Positions 40,228-53,679 of a DNA stretch of 64,000 nt are shown here, in pieces. The notes beneath the pieces are model-generated. The model was not told where the DNA came from. It did no database searches and saw only the letters and a program-made list of their open reading frames with translations. How positions within the stretch are numbered: the first letter of the stretch is position 1; each line of letters starts with the position of its first letter. The translations under genes and the position numbers were made by a program. This DNA is from Hirudinaria manillensis (taxonomy: Eukaryota; Annelida; Clitellata; Hirudinida; Hirudinidae): assembly GCA_034509925.1 (NCBI GenBank), contig CM067535.1, positions 2,980,501 through 3,044,500 of the forward strand. The letters are read 5' to 3'.

Positions 40228-43200
40228 TTAGTAATATCGATAAGACATAATCATTTCCATGTCTAATTCTCCTCTAGGCAAACAAATCGGCCTCACATGT
40301 TTTGAATAGATTATCGGTGACCTAAGTCTTACTAATGCTAAGTCGTGAAAAGAATCATCGTCTTTTTTATCGTATTTTGGGTGCATAATGAGATGGGAGG
40401 CTGGAAGTTTTATTCCACTTGGATCATTTCGTATAGTTGTATCAATCATAATGTGAACTGTTCTAAATCTACCATCCCTTGAAGAATATCAATATATGGA
40501 TTAATAAGTTGAAAAATTCAACCACATATCATATAAGTTCTATGATATAATTACATTTAATGATTATATTTTTGTGGTGATTATATTATAGTTACACTTA
40601 TCTCTATAATGACAATACTGCACCAAGAAAAAAAAACATATTTTTATACCTAAAGCAATGAGCCGAAGTAAGTATCCAATTTTCTTTTATAAGACTTGCT
40701 CCGCATACATATTGATCGTTTAATAATACTTGAGCATGCCACGGCCAGGCACCGCTTTTTGATTGGAATCCATTAATAATGTAAGGTTCAAAATCGGCGT
40801 CAGGTAATCCACGTGTACCGCAAATGCTTTCAGTTTCTGAGGGTGAAAATATGAAACTAGAAAGATTTGCAAATTGCACAAATATAAATTGTATAAAGTT
40901 AGCTCAATATTACTAATTTAATATAATTGATTTGAGAACGCGTTGGAAACGGCATTCATCAAAAATTTAACCATTTACATACCGTTTCGTTTCGTATGCT
41001 CGCAATGAAGTTTTATCACTAGGCCAGATGGACATAGTGAACTTAAAAAGAATAAATATGAAATTTTAAAAAAAATATTCAGAGTTTATTGAAAATCTCT
41101 AAAAAAAAAATAATAAAACGTTAACATGGTTTGAAAGTATCTCATAAATGGTAAATCTTCTCTTTCAATTTTCCGTTTATAAAGAAATTTTCGCATTCCG
41201 TTTGATATTGGCTCCAAAGAAATGTTTGAATAATATCTGATAATATTTGATCACACAAATAAAAAATATTAGCATGTGAGGCAGGTTTTAATCTGAATGT
41301 TAAATGTTATTAACTATATTTTTTATTGTTGCAAAAGTTCATAAGTAAAAAAGGAATAATTTTTGTTAACAGAATTTGTAATACTAATGGGAAAAACAAC
41401 TTTTGAGCAAATTTGCTCATTATTGTTTTAAATAATTAGAACATCTTTTAATATTAAGTGTTAGTTGCAATAAAATTGATTGAATTGTATTTGTTAAACC
41501 AAAATAAAGATTATCGGCACCTGCCAAGTCTAGCACAAACATCAAAACTCTGCTTTAATTTCCATCCTTGAGAGCAAATGTAATGATCTGACTGTCCCTT
41601 ATATATTGCTTTGAGAAGGTCAGTATTTGATTCAAGTTCAACTGAATTAGGAAAACGTGTTAGCAAATGATATCGCATTTAATTTTGAACATTTTACTTT
41701 AAAATATAAATATGATATAAATTCCCTACAGCAGCCTTGTTCATCGGAATAATCTGGACGGTTGAAAACGCCATCATATCTACTTGTATAATCGACGCAA
41801 TAGTTACGTCTTAGGCATTAAAACTGACCTTCTCCACATTTTATTCCTATAAACAATTGTATTTCGATGACATTAATCTTGAACACCAATCGCGTACCAA
41901 ATTAAATATTTATTAAATAATTCTAAATGCCAATGCTTATAAAATTACTGCATGATTGTGCTTCATCATCTCCTTGAAGACAATCTTCAGTTCCATCGCA
42001 TACAAAGTCCTTGTGTAAGCAACGGTCTTCATAACATTTAAATGCGTATTCACTACAATTCCCCACTCGGGACGCGTTGACACCTGTAAAATTACAATAT
42101 TATCTAAACAAAATTACCATTTGCATTACAAATGTATTTCATAATTATTATGTTTATTCAGAATAATGATTAACCTTTCGGTTCGTCTTTTGAGTAAACG
42201 TGCACATCACATAGCACCATCCATCTTGGCCTTGCCCCGGTAAACTTTCTAATCGTGACCGAACTTCCAAGATATGGCCTTTTACAAGTAATGTTTATTG
42301 CTCCTCCTAAAAGCAATTTTGATTTTAAATATTGAACCAGTCTCTGGTCCAACACATACAGGACAAACTCACTTTCGCCAACTTTGTCATGAGGATATTC
42401 GGTATTACCGCATGTGTATGTTTCATGGCGATATTCCTCGTTTGAAACATATACGTACACGTGTTTTTTAGCAAATCGACCTAATAATGATGTTTTAATA
42501 ACAACAATAATTTTCAAGGAGTCTTTTAACGATTTACAAATTTATCATAATAATTCCCTCATGAGTCGAAGACATTTTGTAGTTGCAATAACCCTGAGAA
42601 GTCATTATAGTATTAAACCGACATTAATTTGTAAGATATACATCTTAAAAAATTTGTATTATTAAATGAAAAAGTAAATATGGCATGCATTCCGAAGATT
42701 GGTACGAGTAGCAGTAGAAAAACTACATGTAGTTTTGAATTCAGACACAAAATAATTAAGTATGTTATTGATTATTCTTTTGAGTTTTTGGCGCTCACTA
42801 CTAATATCCAGCAAATCGTTACGAAAGCCATTCTAAACATACCTGTGGAATTTGATAAAAAATAAATGGTCACATTAGTAACATAATAACTATCATCAAG
42901 AAGCACTCTCCACCATGCAAACTCATTACTAAAAGATCTAATTATGGCACAAGTGTCCAAATTTCCGTCTACTGAATATTGAGACGTATTATGGAAAAAT
43001 AATCCACTTTGATCGGTTGGACTATTCAAAGCCAAATTCACTGAAAACAATTTGTCAAGTTAGACAATTAGAAAAGAGATATTCTAAATATCTAGCAAAC
43101 CTGTATTTAAAGCAGCGTACAAACAAATTTCACATAGAACGAGCATGTTCCTCAGAGGTCCCCTAAATCTCTCAATCATAACAAATTTGACAAAATGAGG

Positions 43201-44195
43201 ATTTTTGCAAGTTATATTATTATATCCCGCTAAAATACAATTATAATATGAAAAACATGCATTGTATGATACTATAATTATTATTGTGTTCCAATAAAAT
43301 TTTGAAGTCCTTTGTTACATGTCATCATGTTCTTGTATTCATATGTAAAAGATGATGAGAAAATTTTGGAATGTCTTCAATGTTGCTTAACGTGTGAATT
43401 GAATTTTGTCAATATTCTATTAAATTATTTATTTGGAACAAAATTTCTGAACAATTTCAACAAGCAGAAAAGATGACACATGATGATGCAGAAAGGGATG
43501 GTATATTGAAATTCTTTAAATTATCATATCTCGAATTCAAATATTAAATTCTTAGTACTTGTCAAATAAAATGATTGAAATTATAAATAGATGAACTACA
43601 CAACAATGCAGTAAATAAACTGTTAAATGAAATTACGCAACATATAATCTCTCTAAATGTAACTCAACATTATAAATAATGATTGCACTCACTGGGATCA
43701 TTAGTTGCCTTTTTAAATGTGGCGCATAAGGAATGATGGATTCCCCCTTGTGTTCTTCCAGCATAGATATTCAAATTTTTGATGAAATCTCCATCTGGAA
43801 ATAAAAGTCCTAAAACTAAATTTGAAATTGCAAAAGCAATTTTCTATCATAAAACTGTGGAAATTATATCTTAAATTTATTAACAGTCAACGGTCAGATA
43901 TATTATAGTGTTACGTCTCATTAAATGCAGAATTTACAATTTTACAAACACGCATCAGATGCAACGAATATTTTAACATCCGTTATTTTATAAAGTGTGT
44001 CGAGTTCCAAAAGCCACCAAGAATTTTCCGCAAGTTCTGGTACTGGATCGGTAATTGAACATGTCTCTGGGTTTCCATAGATTGCCAAACTAGAATTATG
44101 GTTGAAGAAAGGACGGCTTTGAGACGTATTTGAGTGAATCAAATTGACTGAAATTAAGAAACAAATCAAACCATTAAAATGATGTACTTTCATTT
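40228..44195 (-). pseudogene. Gene C: lectin/LDLa/SRCR/protease copy, 3'-truncated
   Basis: Exons at 43950-44147, 43693-43809, 43101-43229, 42843-43040, 42175-42480, 41949-42083, 41730-41846, 41521-41641, 41126-41236, 40983-41041, 40650-40836 and 40228-40477 (cut). Every complete exon has exactly the same length as in gene B. The first exon reads on without a break into an ATG at 44193-44195, giving MKVHHFNGLICFLIS, a plausible signal peptide. Two defects make it a pseudogene or a truncated product: LDLa2 has TAA in place of the AAA of gene B, and a deletion joins the middle of the aspartate exon to 3' flank near 40228, removing both serine exons. A product ending at LDLa2 would be a two-domain F-type lectin with one LDLa. 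Confidence 0.85.
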
Positions 44196-44199
44196 AAAT

Positions 44200-46296
44200 T
44201 TATAAATTGAAGGTGGATTTTTTAATCTACTTCTTTTGTATTAAGACATTTGTTTGTTTATCATTATATTCTCTTTACCTTGAGATTGGACAAAAATTCA
44301 TTCTCAAGGGGTTATTTTGCAATTTTTTAAGTATTTTATAAAAATTCAGTTGAAATTATTTCATGCCTGACATACCATTTCTTTTAAAAATTCTTTACAT
44401 AATTATATATCCATTCTATAATCATATCTATAATTTATAATCATTATCATATCCATTCTATATTTACATTTGGAGAGAAACACTTTTATTTCGGATTAAT
44501 TAAAATTAATTAGATTGTTTTTATTAAATGTAGTTTTATTAAATTCAACTGTTATTATAATTTATTTAAATTGCAAATTTGAAACCCACTCCGCACAACT
44601 GCTACGCTGTGGATTGACAAAATAATTGCATAAAAATTACTCGAATGCATTACTTTAAATTATAATTATAATTAAAGAAATCCTGTCAGAACTGTGAAGC
44701 CAACACATTTTTCTTTTATAACTGCTGCAAGTTATTAAGGATATCTTATCTCGTTCATTAAAATTGATGGATTAGTCCTGATAAACCAACATTGTCACGT
44801 CTAGGAGAATAAGTTTAATCCGCTGTAAATTATTAATGAAGAATCACTGCTTTTACCGGGATTTCAAAGAAGAAATGATCAGACATATTTAATGGTTCCC
44901 AATCTTAATACCATGTACATTAGTACGGAAGAATATTATTTTCTTATTGTATAACTAGCTTTGGCGATAATTACGAATCGTAATTCTTAATTTATTGTGT
45001 CACTACGACATTCCGAAACTGTTGCAACCTCATTTAATGGGATGATTTCTCAGGACTCGCGAAAACAAATTTGCTGACACATCAAGCTTTCATAAAAAGC
45101 TATTTACTCAATGTAATTTAATAACATTTTATTATTTGACCCAATTTAAGTCATTCGCACTTTATTTACTGCTTATAAACATTCGTTTGCACTTTTGGTT
45201 TATTTACTTGAGTTATATTTTCCGACATCTTTAAACGTTTTCATAAATAAGGTTATTATAACATTGAGCAAAATTAATTAATTAAGATATCAATGTAACA
45301 CCACATTACGATGGATGTGACTGGAATTTTTATTGTTTGGCTAGCTCTGCCGATTTCATATGTTGCTGTCATTTCTTGTTGAAATACTAAAGGAAAATTA
45401 ATTGTTAAGAGAAAAAAAGGACAGTATTTCTATTCTTGATATTTCCCTACAAAAGAAGACCGGAACCCATTGCCTCAGGAGGTGGAAGCAGAGGGTGTCT
45501 GCTGTTGTCGAACGTAGTCAAGAACGTGGCAACGTAGTGTTGTATTAGTAGATGAACAGAGTTCCAATACCAATGAGATCTTACTCAATCCATGAGGATT
45601 ATTATTTCATGCCTGGCATACCATTTCTTTTAAAAATTCTTTACATAATTATATATCCATGCTATAAGCATATCTATAATTTATAATCATTATCATATTC
45701 TTTCTATATTTACATTTGGAGAGAAACACTTCTAAATTTAATTATATTAACTTCAACTTTTATTTAAATTGTAAATTTTAAACCCACTACGCACAACTGC
45801 TACGCTGTGGATTGACAAAATAATTACATAAAAATTACTCGAATGCGTACTTTAAATTATAATTATAATTAAAGAAATCCTGTCAGAACTGTGAAGCCAA
45901 CACATTTTTCTTTTATAACTGCTGCAAGTTATTAAGGAGATCTTATCTCGTTCATTAAAATTGATGGATGAGTCCTGATAAACCCACATTAATTCTGAAT
46001 TGACGCGTCTAGGAGATTATGTTGAATACGCTATAAATTATTAATGAGCGCTGGTCTTAAAGCATTTTTATCAATCGTAGAATTAAGTTTCAGACACATA
46101 ATATGTTAACTTTGGTGAAATTGAAATTAGTCAACAAATAATTTAATTTATTTCATTGGATGAAAGTGAAGAATCACTGCCTTTACCGGGATTTCAAAGC
46201 AGAAATGATCAGACCGATTTAATGGTTTCCAGAAATGAAGGCTTAATTCCCTCATGAGTCAAAGATATTTGGTAGTTGTAAGCCTGAGAGGTCATC
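44200..46296. other. Non-coding region with a direct duplication
   Basis: About 44355-44912 is repeated at 45601-46232 (TTATTTCATGCCTG to GATCAGAC). An inverted copy of 44420-45125 is at 55005-55800. On the minus strand at about 45300-45400 a stretch FQQEMTATYEIGRA resembles a frame near 15900 just past gene B; I do not count it as an exon. No other coding signal is seen. Confidence 0.6.
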
Positions 46297-46300
46297 ATAA

Positions 46301-46584
46301 TGTTGGATCCCTAGAACCAGATAATTGAAAAATAATTAAAATTATATTGATGATTAATTAATTTAGTAACTAATTAATTTATTGACAATATAATTTGATG
46401 ATTAATTAAAGTCTTTGGTTATGAATTTCGACAAATAGAGTTATCTCGAAAAGCATGGCGAGAGTTAGAGAAACAGCAGATTTCAAGACTTAGACATTTG
46501 AGCATTGTACATCTTCCAAGCCATCTGAACACTTTCAATAAACCTGACCTTTTATAATTAGTTTGAGGACCATGGGTTATTACA
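46301..46584 (+). repeat. Solo LTR, short family
   Basis: TGTTGGATCCCTAGAACC ... CATGGGTTATTACA, flanked by ATAA at 46297-46300 and 46585-46588. The paralogous empty site is at about 42590-42620. Confidence 0.95.
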
Positions 46585-46588
46585 ATAA

Positions 46589-47690
46589 TATTAAAACGAC
46601 ATTAATTACTAAGATATACATCTTAAAACAATTTGTATTATTAAACGAACTTCACAGAGAACGAGCACGTTCCTTAAAGGTTCCCTAAATCTCTCAATAA
46701 TAATATTTTTGCCATAGTAAGGCTATTTTCAAACTACATCAAAATATTCTACTAAAATGAATTAAAATATAATATTAATATGAAATGTTTAGAAAATAGA
46801 TTTTGTTCATGTTAGAGTGGAAATTCAAGCTCTTTTCAGCATTCGAAATTAATATTTTCTTAGATGCATATTTATATAATTATTAGGATATTAGGCATAG
46901 TTACATTTTCTCATAGCGATGACTTGAATTATTTAGCAATAAAGCAATTGATTTCGGTTTCGACTTTGAAACGTGGCGAATAATTTTATTAAAATTATAA
47001 AATCAGTAAGATATTAATATTAATTGTAATATAACATGCAGTAGATCATTGTAAAGAAATTAGAGTTCTATAAATTATTAAGTAAATATGTCTTAGATGC
47101 ATACCTAAGCAATGTTAGATTCTTTGTAACAAATCTAGAATATCACCACTAGAGAAAATTTTTACTTAAAACAATATTAACCATCTCATACCCACTCCAT
47201 CAAACAATGGCGTAAGCTTCCTATCTTATATATTCCAAGACATGACATTAACTAATTTAAATTGCTCGTCAACTACATCTGTATTAACGTTATCTTGGAA
47301 AAGTAATCTGAGTGATTTGTTAACTTGATTTCCATGATGGGTCGTGTCGCATGTCGTTCACTGATTTATGAATGTCTTTATCAAATTATTATCTTAGTAT
47401 TGATAATTAATATTCAGGAAAGATTTGACACATCTTACATAAATAAACGTAATAAACATAAACACTATTTTATCTTTAGAAAATTGTATATTGCCTGAGG
47501 ATATGATTTATTAACAATATCGAACTCACTTGATTTATTAGCAAATTTTCTAAATGATTATCAAAATTGTGATCTTTCGATGAAATTTAGATTTCCAAAT
47601 AGTTTAAGAAAGATTTGCCTGGAATATTTCAAGCAATTTATATACATTATATACAAAAGTAATAATGCTAAGGTTTAAATATTCTTCGAA
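46589..47690 (-). pseudogene. Lectin-1 third-exon relic and duplicated spacer
   Basis: About 46630-46760 on the minus strand matches exon 22786-22914 (MLVLCEV segment) but has frame breaks. 46790-46985 matches the following intron. From about 46990 to 47690 the sequence is the spacer also seen at 14550-15070. No intact gene. Confidence 0.7.
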
Positions 47691-47875
47691 TTTACACTGT
47701 TTTTTTTTCAAAGATAAGCTTATATCCGTTATGTTGTAAATTCTGTACATTATGTGCTGGATTTTTCTCAGCATCAACACATGTCTCGACATTTCCATCG
47801 TAAGCCAAATGCGAATCCCCAATGGGATATATTTGGTTCTGAGACGAATTTGCACTTTGTGATCAACCGTAAAAC
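47691..47875 (-). pseudogene. F-type lectin exon relic lacking the WW core
   Basis: The minus strand encodes NSSQNQIYPIGDSHLAYDG, then NVETCVDAEKNP, then directly NLQHNGYKLIFE. Compared with 15078-15180, 30 bases in frame are missing, including both tryptophans of the lectin core. It is the same exon as the 15.1-kb relic with the complementary part preserved. Confidence 0.65.
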
Positions 47876-47879
47876 AGAT

Positions 47880-48803
47880 GCTAAAGTAGAATTATATTAT
47901 ATGTAGTACAGATAGTAGTTTTATAGTTTTCCAAATAAAACAAATATTTTGCAGTTTTGTTTATTATATTATAGTAAATTTGTCGTCTTTTGGACCCATA
48001 GCTTGAACTGCCATTCAAAGTGCTATATACAATAATTGTGTTGTGTTTTAATAACTATGTTAGAAAAAAATTAAACAAAATCAATAGAGCATATTGAAAA
48101 AAATGCGTTAATCTTAACATTAGAAGAATTCACTATGTAATATACTAACTATTATTGGATAATTTTCATCAAATATAATAAATTATCAAACCTCTTAGAA
48201 GATTTGTGTTTTTTGCTAAAAATGTTAACAATTTCCAATTGCTAATCGTCTGTTAATGTTATTTCGGAAAAATGAAAATCATATCTAAATTGCAGAGAAC
48301 AAGTAATGTGACTAATTGGTAAACTTGATATTTAAGCAGGGTCCTGTCCTGTGTTGTTCGTATGGACATCAAAATTTATAAATTTGTAAAATCTAAAAAA
48401 CATGAAAATTTAAATTGTTCAAATTGATGCCCATCAGCATGATTACCATTTATGCATCTCTTAATTGATCAAATACACAAAATAAGATTCACAATGATGA
48501 ATTCCTTCGATCCTTCCTTTAAATTTTAAATCCTTTAAATAAAAAGCACTCCTTTTCTCACTTTTAAGTTTTATTCGAGTGTAATTAAAGTTTTAAATAT
48601 TCAAGTTAATTATGACATTTTATTGTGATTGTAAACCACGTAAACATTCAAACGAACATTTCAATGTAACATATCATTATAAAATATATTAAAGGCTCGA
48701 ATAGGTGTTTCATACAAGCACCTTGGATTTGGGTTTCTATTGGCAATTCTTGTTGGAAAACTAATAAAATCAAAAACTCATTTTGGTAATTTAACGTTAA
48801 ACT
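47880..48803. other. 3' flank of gene D, duplicated
   Basis: No coding exon. 48005-48803 is the counterpart of 15190-15975 downstream of gene B, with very high similarity. Confidence 0.6.
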
Positions 48804-50483
48804 TCAATTGATATTAAAATAACCTTTATAAATGAAGTCCAAATATGAATCCACTTTTGTGAAAAAGCCCAATGTACAAGGCACACCTGATGTATCATGA
48901 GCACTAGATGTTGTTATACCAATTAATGTCCATATTCTACGATCATCTTTGCAAACGTAAGGGCCACCGCTATCTCCCTAACATCAAATAATTATTCAAT
49001 TGTAACAACAATTATATGCAAAGATTACAGGTTCAAATACAACCATGCAAATATTTATTCCATGAAAAGTGGGTGATGAGCCACCACAAAATGTCTCAGG
49101 CGATATTAAGTCCAAATAAGCCTCAGGAGGTCGGTATCCCAGATTAGACAATTCCATTAAACAGTTGTAGTCAGTAAGCAGATTTAATCGTCCTTCTTGC
49201 AAATATTTCGGTCTAGATTTATCTGCAAATTGTAAAACTTGAAGATTTTGTTTTCTACCTATTTTGAACGTCTAAATTCTACCTATTTATGATTTATTTC
49301 ATGCATTCAAATATATATTACAGACATATATAAAATTATAGATTGCTACCAACATTTTACTAGAACTGACAGATATAGAAATTCTATTCAAAAACATGTC
49401 TATAAATACTTCTATCAATGTCACCAAATCCAGTCGCTAAGCAATATCGATAAGACATAAACATTTCCGTGTCTAATTTTCCTCTAGGCAAACAAACTGG
49501 CCTCACATGTTTGGAATAGATTATCGGTGACTTAAGTCTGAGTAATGCTATGTCGTGATAAGAATTAGGGTCATCCTTAAATCTTGGGTGAGTAATGAGA
49601 TGGGAAGCAGGAAATATTTTTCCACTGGGATCATTTCGAATAATTGTATCAATCATAACGTGAACTGATCTAAAATCACCATGGCTTGAAGGATATCAAT
49701 ATATGGAACAATAAGTTGAAGCAAATTCAACCACATATCCAAGTTACTTTGAAAAAAATCATTTCTAATTGCTTTAAATGCAATAAGTTCAACAGAATAA
49801 CTGTATTTTATAGTATTATTTTTGGAATGATTATATTTTAGTTACGTTCAACTCTATAATGTTCACATCAAGAAAAACAAGTCTATAATTATATTCGTAC
49901 TCAAAGCAATGAGCCGAAGTAATTATCCAATTTTCTTTTATAATACTTGCTCCGCATGCATAATGTCCGTTGATGATTATTTGTGCGTGCCACGGCCAGG
50001 CACCGTATTTTGATTGAAATCCTTTAATAATGTAAGGTTCCAAATCGGCGTCAGGTAATCCACGTGTACCGCAAATGCTTTCAGTTTCTGTGGGTCACGC
50101 ATATGAAACTAATGATTTGAAAATTCCAAAAACATAAATTGAATAAGTTTAGGTTCAATATTATTAGATTAAAATAAGTGATTTAAAAACGCATTGGAAA
50201 TTGCATTTACCAAATATTTAACCATTTACATACCGTTTTGCTTCGAAAGTTCGCAATGAAGTTTTACCACTAGGCCAGATGGACATAGTGAACTTAAAGG
50301 CATTAAATAATAAATTTAAAAAAAATTACTATCATAATATTGAAAATCTCTAAAAAATGTTAAAACGTTAACATAGTTTCCAGATATCTCATAAATGGTA
50401 AATCTTGTATTTCAGTATTCGTTGTAATAAGAAATTTTCGCATTCTCTTTGATACTGGCTCTAAGGTAGTGTTTGAATAACGT
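48804..50483 (-). CDS. Gene D: SRCR end plus complete S1 protease (5' part missing)
   Basis: Exons 50373-50483, 50234-50292, 49911-50097, 49410-49684, 49044-49222 and 48804-48977, all open and in phase. Lengths equal those of gene B except the aspartate exon, which is 3 bases shorter (one residue, in frame). The triad is intact: TSAHC, YHDIALL, GDSGGP. The zymogen junction is EPY-IIKG, and the residue-189 position is again asparagine. The introns are compact, without transposons. No SRCR first exon, LDLa or lectin exon is found upstream before copy E, so either the gene is 5'-truncated or it splices over copy E to exons not in this window. Confidence 0.78.
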
Positions 50484-52576
50484 CTGTTCATAGAAATAAA
50501 ATAGAATGTGAGGAAAGGTTTTAATATGAATATTAAATGTTATTAACTATTCTTTTTATGCTCCAAAATACATCTAAATTCTGCCGATTTATTATTTACT
50601 AGCTTGCCCAGCCACGCGTTGCTGTGGCTCATTCCGATTTATTTTAAAGGAAAGAAATTTTGCATACATTTTCTGGTATTTTTATTTATACAATTCACTC
50701 GATCCTTGAGGGTTACGATATTTTATGTTTTTTCGTTCTCTGTATAAATGTAGACATAATCAATAATGGAGATTGCGAGAAATAATCATATCTTTACTTT
50801 TTATAGGTCTTGTCAAGATCATTTATTCTAATACTTATTGCTCATTAATGTTTTACTGCAAGCCGCGTACCATACATAGCTTTTGTTGGTTGAAATTTCG
50901 CAATATGGCACGCCGACTTTCAGTTGCGGCGGAATCCCTGGCAGATCAATTGAAGTAAACAATTCTGTTGGATATATACCGCTTCATCTGCTTCCATAAC
51001 AGTTTTGATAGATTTAAAAGTGACTACCTCGCTTTGAATGTCGGAATGATTAATATTGTTCAGTTCATAGGCGTATTCTTGGACTCGAAGAATAACTCGT
51101 TCACTCAGCCAATCATGATTCTATTGCTTTGAATATTTGGAAGTACTTTGTCAACCAATTCTTTTGACGTCACGAAATTACAGAAATTATGAGGCAACGA
51201 ATTTCGTCCTGAAGTCAGATAAACCATTTCGCATTTGTGTTACTGCTAAGTTGCCTATATCTTCTGTCGATCTTCTGTATAAATAATATCCATCATATCC
51301 TGTAACTGTGGTTAGAGACCAATTATGATGTTCTGTATTTTCCTTTGTCTATCAACATTGTTTTAAATCTTAGATTTCATGTTAATAAATGTTAATTTTG
51401 TTGAACCCCAAACTTTTCCTATACCAGTTTTAATTTTGTTTTGAAACAAACTACTCCATTGCTTTGTTCCTTCCCTACTTTCTTCCAGCTTTTGGACGGA
51501 GAGTGTTTATTTCCTTCAAGTTTTGTCGCAGAACATTTATTGGCTTTCCTTGATCTCTGATGGTTTGGCACAGGATATATGTGTTATAATAGTTGTCTTT
51601 TGTATTCTTTGAATTTCTTTCAATAAATTTATTGGGACCACTTTCGCACAGGTGAAACCCAAGAAGTTCGGCCGTAATTTTAATTTCGCAATTGGCCTTG
51701 GCATAAAGACTTTCGCAAACTTTATTTTTATTTTTACAAATTCACAATGCTTAGTTTGATCAGCATTAATAGTTTCTAAAGGAAACAAACCAAAGATTAA
51801 TTTAATATCATTTAATGATATTTATATGAAACCTATGTAAAAACACTCATCTAATCGATTTCTACGGTGTGCCAAAATTTCATAGCAATTGGTCAAGAAC
51901 TTTCAGAGAACATTCATTTGATGCAAACACACATTGCATTTTTATTTATATAGAAGATTATAAAGAAATGAAATAAAAATATTAAAAATTATTTTGACGG
52001 ATTAATTTAGACTGATTTCGAACTGCTTGGACTAATTATATGTAATTCACAAATAAACGTTTCAGGAGGAAGCAAAAAAGGAAATTCGAACTGCTTAGAC
52101 CAATGTCATTCAATTGACACAGAATCAGATTATTTTATTTTAAATTATATTAAATTAATGACATTAATTATTTTAATTAATTTTAATTTTAAAATGCGTT
52201 TTTAAATTTAATTTTTATTTATAAGGAAATGAAATAAAAAATTAAATGTTCGCCTTTTTTCATGTCCATGGCAAGATGGCAGAATTTTCGAAAAAAGCGT
52301 ATTCTTACATGATATAGTTGTGGCTTATATATGAAACCTATATAAAAAACACTCCTCTAATCGAACATTATGACGTTTCAAAATTTCAAAGCAATTGGTT
52401 AAGTACTTTCCGAGAACATTTACATGATACAAGCATACATTGCATTTTTATTTATATAGAAGATAGATTTCATGCATTCAAATATATATTACAGACATAT
52501 AAAATTACGGATTGCTACAAAAATTTTTGAACTGACAGTTATAGAAATTCTATGCAAAACATGTCTACATATATAC
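50484..52576. repeat. Duplicate of the gene B intron block, carrying the empty LTR site
   Basis: 50575-52470 corresponds to 16445-19975 without the LTR element i. ATAT at 51053-51056 is the unoccupied target. It contains the AGCCAC/GTGGCT palindrome (about 50612-50631) and the LINE ORF1 relic (about 51420-51650). No host exon. Confidence 0.8.
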
Positions 52577-53636
52577 TTCTATCAATGTGACCAAATCCAG
52601 TCGCTAAGCAATATCGATAAGACATAAACATTTCCGTGTCTAATTTTCCTCTAGGCAAACAAACTGGCCTCACATGTTTTGAATAGATTATCGGTGACTT
52701 AACTCTGAGTAATGCTATGTCGTGTTAAGAATCAGGGTCTTCTTTATCATATCTTGGATGAGTAATGAGATGGGAAGCAGGAAGTATTTTTCCACTGGAA
52801 TCATTTCGAATAATTGTATCAATCATAACGTGAACTGATCTAAAATTACCATTCCTTGAAGGATATCAATGTATGGAACAAAAAGTTGAAGCAAATTCAA
52901 CCACATATCATCGTACTTTGAAAAAATTCTAATTGCATTAATTGCAATAAGTTCAACAGAATAACTGTATTTAACAATTTTACTTTTGGAATGATTATAT
53001 TTTAGTTACGTTGAACTTTATAATCAAGAAAAACAAAGCGTATATTTATACCCAAAGCAATGAGCCGAAGTAAGTATCCAATTTTCTTTTATAATACTTG
53101 CTCCGCATGCATATTGTCCGTCGATGATTATTTGTGCGTGCCATGGCCAAGCACCGTATTTTGATTCAAACCCATTGATAATATAAGGTTCAAAATCGGC
53201 GTCAGGTAATCCACGTGTACCGCAAATGCTTTCAGTTTCTGTGGGTCACGCATATGAAACTAATGATTTGAAAATTCCACAAATATAAATTGAATAAATT
53301 TAGGTTCGATATTATTCGATTAAAATAAGTGATTTAAAAACGCTTTATAAAGTGAATTTACCAAAACTGTAACCATTTACATACCGTTTTTCTCAGTAAG
53401 CTCGCAATGAAGTTTTACCACTAGGCCAGATGGACATCGTGAACTTAAAGGCATTAAATATTAAATTTTAAAAAAAGTTATTCTGATATTATTGAAAATC
53501 TCTGAAAAAATGTTAAAACGTTAACATAGTTTTCAGATATCTCATAAATGGCAAATCTTCTCTTTCAATATTCCTTTTAGTTAGAAATGTTCGCATTCTA
53601 TTTGATGTTGGCTTTAAGGTAGTGTTTGTATATCGT
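52577..53636 (-). pseudogene. Copy E: SRCR end plus protease His and Asp exons
   Basis: Exons 53526-53636, 53385-53443, 53052-53238 and 52577-52854 match gene B closely, more so than gene D does. The aspartate exon has TAA in place of TAT one codon before the His-Asp of the catalytic YHDIAL motif, so the protease would be truncated. No serine exon follows before gene D begins. It looks like a duplicated internal piece. Confidence 0.85.
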
Positions 53637-53679
53637 CTGTTCATACCAATAAAAATTCTAAAAATTAATTCTTTAATTA

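Noticed and set aside
44148..44195. An intron acceptor instead of a signal peptide upstream of lectin exon 1 in gene C
   Set aside because: Not fully rejected: TTTCAG at this position is also a good acceptor and is shared with gene B, where no ATG precedes it. I kept the signal-peptide reading for gene C because the frame, the ATG and the hydrophobic stretch agree, but a separate first exon is possible.
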